Below the pieces are notes generated by a model. The model saw nothing but the letters and a program-made list of their open reading frames with translations, made no database searches and was not told the origin of the DNA. The position numbers and the translations under genes were made by a program. 64,000 bases of DNA, from contig NZ_NSKH01000018.1 of the NCBI RefSeq assembly GCF_003144095.1, positions 1,346,540-1,410,539 of the forward strand, in the 5' to 3' direction. Shown here piece by piece: positions 58,545 through 64,000 of this stretch. Source of the stretch: Streptomyces sp. ICBB 8177. Its GTDB lineage: Bacteria; Actinomycetota; Actinomycetes; Streptomycetales; Streptomycetaceae. The first letter of the stretch is position 1. Each line of letters begins with the position of its first letter.

Positions 58545-60521
58545 TCAGCGGGCCCAGAGGGTGATCGTCGTGTTCTTCGGCTGCATCGTGCCGCCTGCGG
58601 GGTCCTCGTTGAAGACCTTGCCGGTGAAGAACAGCTGGATCACGCTGACCTTGAAGCCCGCCGCCTGGAGGGTCTTCTTCGCCGTATCGACGTCCTGGCC
58701 GGTGACGTCCGGGACCTTGAACAGCTGCTGGCCCTTGGAGATCGTCAGGGTGATCGTGTCGCCCTCGGCCACCTGGCCGTTCGCCGGGGACTGCTGGGCG
58801 ACCGCGTTCTTCGGCACGTCGTCGGAGAAGACCGGGGCGCCGGTGATCCGCACCTTCAGCCCGAGCCCCTGGAGCTTGCTCTGCGCGTCGCTGACCGACG
58901 ATCCGACCACGCTGGGCACGGAGACCGCCCTGCCCTTGCTGACCGTGAACGCGATCGCGTCACCGGTGCTGCGCGGGGTGCCGCCGGGCGGGTCCGTCGA
59001 GACGACCGAGCCCGCCGGGACCGTGTCGCTGAACGCCTTCGCCACCGTCCCCGGCGTCAGCCCGGCCGCCTTCACGCTCTTGCGCGCCTGGTCCAGCGGC
59101 TCACCGGCGACCTTCGGCACGTCCACGTGGCGAACGCCGCGCGAGACCACGACGTGCACCGTGCCGTTGCCCCGGATGCGGCCGCCCGGGCCGGGGTCGG
59201 TGGAGATCACGTCGCCCTTGGCCACCGTCGCGCTGTAGTCCTCGCTCACGCTCACGCCCAGGCCCGCCGCGCGCAGCTTCTGCTCGGCCTGCGCCTTCGG
59301 GATCGCCAGGACCGCGGGGACGTTGGTGAACTGCCCCGCGCCCACGTACCAGACCACCGCGCCGCCGCACAGCAGCACCGCCAGCGCCACCAGCACCGCG
59401 ATCACCCCGCGCCGGGGCATCCCGCGGCGGCGCCCGGCGGGCGGGACGGCGGCGGCGTCGGTGTCGTCCGGCCTGACGAGGTCGGGCGGGAGCTGGTAGC
59501 GGCTGGTGCGGTTCAGCTCGCCGGCGCCGTTCGGCTCCAGGCGGTCGGTCGCCTCGGCGCCGGCGGACGAGCCACGCCGCAGGACCGTCGTGCGGTCGTC
59601 GGAACCGGAGCCTGAGCCGGAGCCGGAGACCTTTGCGGGCGCCGCGCCCGGCGGGGCCGCGTCGAGCTGGGCGGGGGTGAGCGCGGCACGCACTGTGCGC
59701 AGCAGGCCGAGCAGTTCGACCGCGTCGGCCGGGCGGGCCTTCGGGTCGCGGGCCGCGGCGCCCTCCACGAGTGCGTCCAGTTCCTCGGCCATCCCCGGCA
59801 CGGCGGCCGACGGGGGCGCGACATCCTCGTGCAGGTGCTGGTAGAGCACGGCCGCGGGGGTGGCGCCGTCGTACGGCTTGGCACCGGTCAGCATCTCGTA
59901 CAGCAGCACCCCGCACGCGTAGACGTCGGTGCGCTGGTCGGCCGTGCCGTCCTGGATCTGCTCGGGGGCGAGGTAGGAGACCGTGCCCAGGACCGATCCG
60001 GTGGAGCTGGTGGTCTCGGTGCCCACCGCCCGCACCAGGCCGAAGTCGGCGACCTTGACCCGGCCGTCGTCGCCGATCAGCACGTTCTCCGGCTTCATGT
60101 CCCGGTGCACCAGGCCCGCCCGGTGCGCGGCGCCCAGCGCGGCCAGCACCGGCTCCAGGATGTCGAGCGCGGCCCGGGGCGGCAGCGCGCCCTGCTCGCG
60201 CAGCACGTCGCGCAGCGTGCAGCCGGCCACGTACTCCATCGCGAGGTAGACGTAACCGCCGTCCGCGCCCTGGTCGAAGACCCCGACGACGTTGGTGTGG
60301 TCCAGCCGGGCCACCGACTTCGCCTCGCGGATGAAGCGCTCGACGAAGACCGCGTCGGCGGCGAGCGCCGGGTGCATCACTTTCAGCGCCAGCACACGGT
60401 CCAGACGGGTGTCCACGGCCCGGTAGACCGTGGCCATCCCGCCCACGGCGATCCGCTCCTCGATCCGGTACCGGCCGTCCAGCACCAGGCCGATGAGGGG
60501 GTCATGCAAGGTCGTGTCCAC
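58545..60521 (-). CDS. PASTA-domain Ser/Thr protein kinase
   Basis: 658 residues from GTG 60521. The kinase domain (about 10-275) has YRIEERIAVGGMATVYRAV, HRDMKPENVLIGDDGRVK (catalytic Asp), ADFGLVRAVG and GTVSYLAPEQ. An acidic, Ser/Gly-rich linker leads to one membrane helix (RGVIAVLVALAVLLCGGAVV). Four extracellular PASTA repeats (about 395-655) follow, with repeats such as VPSVVGSSVSDAQSKLQGLG. PASTA domains bind muropeptides, so it senses the cell wall, as PknB does. It probably corresponds to PkaF of S. coelicolor, judged by position. Confidence 0.93.
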   Translation of the reverse strand: MDTTLHDPLIGLVLDGRYRIEERIAVGGMATVYRAVDTRLDRVLALKVMHPALAADAVFVERFIREAKSVARLDHTNVVGVFDQGADGGYVYLAMEYVAGCTLRDVLREQGALPPRAALDILEPVLAALGAAHRAGLVHRDMKPENVLIGDDGRVKVADFGLVRAVGTETTSSTGSVLGTVSYLAPEQIQDGTADQRTDVYACGVLLYEMLTGAKPYDGATPAAVLYQHLHEDVAPPSAAVPGMAEELDALVEGAAARDPKARPADAVELLGLLRTVRAALTPAQLDAAPPGAAPAKVSGSGSGSGSDDRTTVLRRGSSAGAEATDRLEPNGAGELNRTSRYQLPPDLVRPDDTDAAAVPPAGRRRGMPRRGVIAVLVALAVLLCGGAVVWYVGAGQFTNVPAVLAIPKAQAEQKLRAAGLGVSVSEDYSATVAKGDVISTDPGPGGRIRGNGTVHVVVSRGVRHVDVPKVAGEPLDQARKSVKAAGLTPGTVAKAFSDTVPAGSVVSTDPPGGTPRSTGDAIAFTVSKGRAVSVPSVVGSSVSDAQSKLQGLGLKVRITGAPVFSDDVPKNAVAQQSPANGQVAEGDTITLTISKGQQLFKVPDVTGQDVDTAKKTLQAAGFKVSVIQLFFTGKVFNEDPAGGTMQPKNTTITLWAR

Positions 60522-60697
60522 GGAACGTGAGTGTACGAGGGCCGAAGCGGCGCGCCGCGCCCCTGGCTGCCCCCGCGCCGGGCCGATGCGCGACTGCGAC
60601 AGAACTGTGACGAGGGGGCGGGGCAGGTTCCGCCCCGGTCCCGCCCCCGCTTCCGTCCCGCTTCCGCCCTCGGTTCCCGCCACGGTCCCGGTCCGGC

Positions 60698-61732
<1,035 letters not shown>

Positions 61733-61736
<4 letters not shown>

Positions 61737-63070
61737 GCGGTCTGCTCCTGGGGTGAGGGCCGCTCGTGGGGCACGGGGGCATGCGGGAGTGGGGTGTCGG
61801 GGGCGCCCGGGGCGTCGGCGAACCGCCCGGCCGCGAACGGTTCCGCGTACGGCGGCAGCCCGCCGTGGGTGAGCGCGTGCGCCATCACGTCCCCGGTGAC
61901 CGGCGTCAGCAGCACCCCGTTGCGGTGGTGGCCGGTGGCCAGCAGCAGCCCCGGCAGCTCGGTCGGCCCGAGCAGCGGCGCGTTGTCGGGCGAGCCGGGA
62001 CGCAGCCCGGCCAGCGTCTCCACGAGCGGCAGTTCGGTGATCCCGGGCACGAGCTCGTGCGCGTCCCGCAGCAGCTCGTACACCCCGCCGGCGGTGACGG
62101 TGGTGTCCCAGCCCAGTTCCTCGCTGGTCGCGCCGACCACCAGCTCGCCGTTCTCCCGGGGCACCAGGTAGACGTGCCCGCCGCGCACCACCGCGCGCAC
62201 GGTGCGCGAGAGGAACGGCGCGTACGCGGGCGGTATCCGCAGCCGCAGCACCTGCCCCTTGACCGGCCGCACCGGGGGCACGACGCGCGGCGGCAGCCCG
62301 GCGATCCGTCCGCTGAGGCTGCCCGCGGCCAGCACGACCCGCCCGGCGGCGGGCGCGGCGCCGTCCCGCAGCACCACGCCCTCGGCACGATCGCGCGCCA
62401 CCGTGATCCGCTCCACCGGCTCGCGCAGGAAGGCCACCCCGGCACGCTCGGCGGCCTTCAGCAGGGCGCAGGCCAGGCGGCGCGGGTCGATCTGGTGGTC
62501 GCCGTCCACCCGGAGGCCGCCGCGCACCCCGGGCGCAAGCATCGGTTCGAGACGGCGGCACTCGCGACCCGTCAGCCACTGCGCCTCCAGCCCCAACGAG
62601 CGCTGGAACGTGTGCAGTTCGCGCAGCTCCGCGCGGTCGTCGGAGTCGAGGGCGACGGCCAGCGTGCCGCACGGGCGGTACCCGAGGCCGAGCCCGGTCG
62701 CCTCCGTCAGCTCCTCGGCGAAGGACGGATAGCGGCGGGCCGAGGCCAGGTTGAGCTCCAGCAGGGTCTGCTCGCCGTACTGCAACTCGGTCACCGCGGC
62801 GAGCATCCCGGCCGCCACCCGCGCCGCGCCGCCGCCCGGATCAGGGTCGGCCACCGCCGTGCTCAGGCCCTGCTGGGCCGCCCGCCAGGCGGTGACCAGG
62901 CCGATGATCCCCCCGCCGACGACCACGACGTCGTAGGCGCGGGGCCGCCCGGACGGCGGTGCGGTCGCCCTGGGCGCCGCCTTCGCCGTCGCGGCAGGCG
63001 GGGCCGTCGGGGGCGTCGTCGTCACAGGCGGCGCCGTCGCGGGCGCCGTCGTCGTTCCGGAAGCACGCAT
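61733..63070 (-). CDS. thiO: Glycine oxidase ThiO with a low-complexity N-terminal extension
   Basis: 445 residues. It oxidises glycine to the imine used by ThiG. The FAD loop is VVVVGGGIIGLVTAWRAAQQ, with VAAGMLAAV after it. VVLAAGSLSGRIAGLPPRV, KGQVLRLRIPP and ATGHHRNGVLLTPVTGDVMA close the flavoprotein fold. The first about 43 residues are Thr/Pro/Ala-rich and absent from most ThiO. The ATG at 63070 has a strong GGGAGGAG about 10 bases upstream, directly after the TPP riboswitch, so the extension is probably translated. Confidence 0.93.
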
Positions 63071-63082
63071 GACCGGTCCGCT

Positions 63083-63177
63083 CCTCCCTTCGCCGGCATG
63101 ACCCGGATCAGGTTCCTACGGTCGGCGGCCGCCCAGCCGCCCTCTCAGCCCGGTCGTCCGGGCTCCCGCGAGTGCAC
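63083..63177 (-). promoter_or_regulatory. TPP (THI-box) riboswitch
   Basis: On the minus strand the aptamer reads GGGAGCCCGG, then CTGAGAGGG, then ACCTGATCCGGGTCATGCCG and GCGAAGGGA. These are the conserved THI-box parts that bind the pyrimidine and the pyrophosphate. It ends where the thiO ribosome site (GGGAGGAG) begins, so control at translation initiation is likely. It governs thiO-thiS-thiG. Confidence 0.95.
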
Positions 63178-63300
63178 TACGGCGGCCACTGTAGTACGCG
63201 TCCCCGAGCGCCCTGAAGAGTGAGGCCACGGTGACGGTGTGTCAGAGATCTCGCCGCACGCTGCTGCGGCATCCGGCCCGCGCGGCGTTACGGTGATCGC

Positions 63301-64000
63301 GTGAGTGACGAGCGGAGCGTGCGACGAGTCGTGGTGGTCGGCGCCGGCATGGCCGGGGTGCGGACCGCGGTGTCCCTGCGCGAACTGGGCTTCTCCGGCT
63401 CCGTGACCCTGATCGGCGAGGAACCCCATCCGCCCTACGACCGGCCACCGCTGTCGAAGTCGGTGCTGCTCGGCGCCGCCGACGGCTCCGCGTTCGACGT
63501 GGACTTCGACGGCCTCGGCATCGAACTGCGGCTCGGTGTCCACGCCGACGCGCTGCGACCGGCCGAGCACGAGGTCGTCACCACCGCGGGAGCGCTGCCG
63601 TACGACAAGCTGGTGATCGCCACGGGGGCCGCGCCGATCACCCTGCCGGGCGCCGCCGGTCTCACCGGGGTGCACGTGCTGCGCACGCTGGACGACGCCA
63701 ACGCGCTGCGGCCGGTGCTGGCCGCCCGGCGCGAGGTCGTCGTGGTCGGCGCGGGCTGGATCGGCGCCGAGTTCGCCACCGCCGCCCGCGAGGCCGGCTG
63801 CCCGGTCACCGTCGTGGAGGCCGCGACGCGCCCGCTCGCCTCGGTCCTGCCCGCCTCCGTCGCCGAACCCATGCGGCAGTGGTACGCCGACGCGGGCGTC
63901 ACGCTGCTGACCGGCCACCGAGTGGCACAGGTCGAGCCGGGTGCCGTGGTGCTGGACTCCGGCGCGCGGCTGACCGCGCACGCCACGGTGGTCGGCGTGG
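63301..64000 (+). CDS. FAD/NAD(P)-dependent ferredoxin-reductase-like oxidoreductase, 3' end outside the window
   Basis: 233 residues are visible, and the frame is open at the edge. The FAD-binding loop is VVVVGAGMAGVRTAVSLREL, EEPHPPYDRPPLSKSVLL is the flavin-contact string, and YDKLVIATGAAP leads to the NAD loop VVVVGAGWIGAEFATAAREA. This is the rhodocoxin/putidaredoxin reductase group. The likely partner is a ferredoxin and a P450 or oxygenase. It starts GTG 63301 and is divergent from thiO. Confidence 0.88.
   Translation, partial: MSDERSVRRVVVVGAGMAGVRTAVSLRELGFSGSVTLIGEEPHPPYDRPPLSKSVLLGAADGSAFDVDFDGLGIELRLGVHADALRPAEHEVVTTAGALPYDKLVIATGAAPITLPGAAGLTGVHVLRTLDDANALRPVLAARREVVVVGAGWIGAEFATAAREAGCPVTVVEAATRPLASVLPASVAEPMRQWYADAGVTLLTGHRVAQVEPGAVVLDSGARLTAHATVVGV

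Overview
The window reads as the chromosome of a Streptomyces-like actinomycete. It is very GC-rich and densely coded. It uses GTG and TTG starts freely and has many 4-base ATGA/GTGA stop-start overlaps. It carries the actinobacterial respiratory supercomplex genes (qcrC-qcrA-qcrB with ctaE and ctaF), a MacRS-type two-component pair, a SAM-IV riboswitch and a c-di-AMP (ydaO) riboswitch ahead of an NlpC/P60 hydrolase. From memory the gene order follows the S. coelicolor core from about SCO2155 down to about SCO2105, but I could not align it here.

Layout. 0-6.9 kb: the end of ctaF, an L,D-transpeptidase lipoprotein, a receiver-like protein, then ctaE-qcrCAB ending in two tandem terminators. 6.9-13 kb: trpD, a SAM-IV riboswitch ahead of a class V aminotransferase, a divergent Lrp-like/rhomboid pair, a zinc-ribbon protein and a NYN-domain protein. 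13-18.3 kb: a cell-envelope block with a c-di-AMP riboswitch, two NlpC/P60 paralogues and two metallopeptidase-like genes. 18-29.7 kb: a GT-C mannosyltransferase, a GT4 glycosyltransferase, an acyl-CoA ligase, a phosphoesterase, an SRPBCC protein, an ArsA-like ATPase with a degenerate P-loop, a nested palindrome cluster, a DUF5304 protein, glucokinase, an EEP nuclease/phosphatase-like protein and a lipase-like hydrolase. 29.9-33.9 kb: acyltransferase, macS-macR and pfkA. 34-37.5 kb: an iron-box-controlled EfeU-EfeO fusion with EfeB. 37.5-39.7 kb: a fused TrpE-TrpG anthranilate synthase behind a Trp-Trp-Trp leader peptide and attenuator.

39.8-53.7 kb is the accessory island. An SseB-like gene and a small WXG-type companion precede a 1553-residue RHS polymorphic toxin. 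Its last 112 residues and the following 118-residue candidate immunity gene are visibly lower in GC than the surroundings. Downstream lie a frameshifted fragment of a second immunity family, an intact member of that family 2 kb away, an IS5-type element with perfect ends, and more small immunity-like or orphan genes (SUKH-like, unknown, YunG-like). Ordinary DoxX, cupin and LysR genes are interspersed. The island ends with an XRE/DUF397/ATP-binding regulatory set.

53.8-64 kb returns to core genes: class II DAHP synthase, an iron-box-controlled bfd next to convergent bfr, a sulfite-oxidase-like molybdoprotein, endonuclease IV, a tautomerase with an operator-like palindrome, a PASTA Ser/Thr kinase, thiO-thiS-thiG under a TPP riboswitch, and the start of an FAD/NAD reductase cut by the window edge.

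Several pathways recur. Aromatic amino-acid synthesis appears as trpD, trpEG with leader, and class II DAHP synthase. Iron handling appears as two predicted iron boxes over efeUO-efeB and bfd-bfr. Regulation by RNA is unusually frequent: three riboswitches and one ribosome-mediated attenuator in 64 kb.
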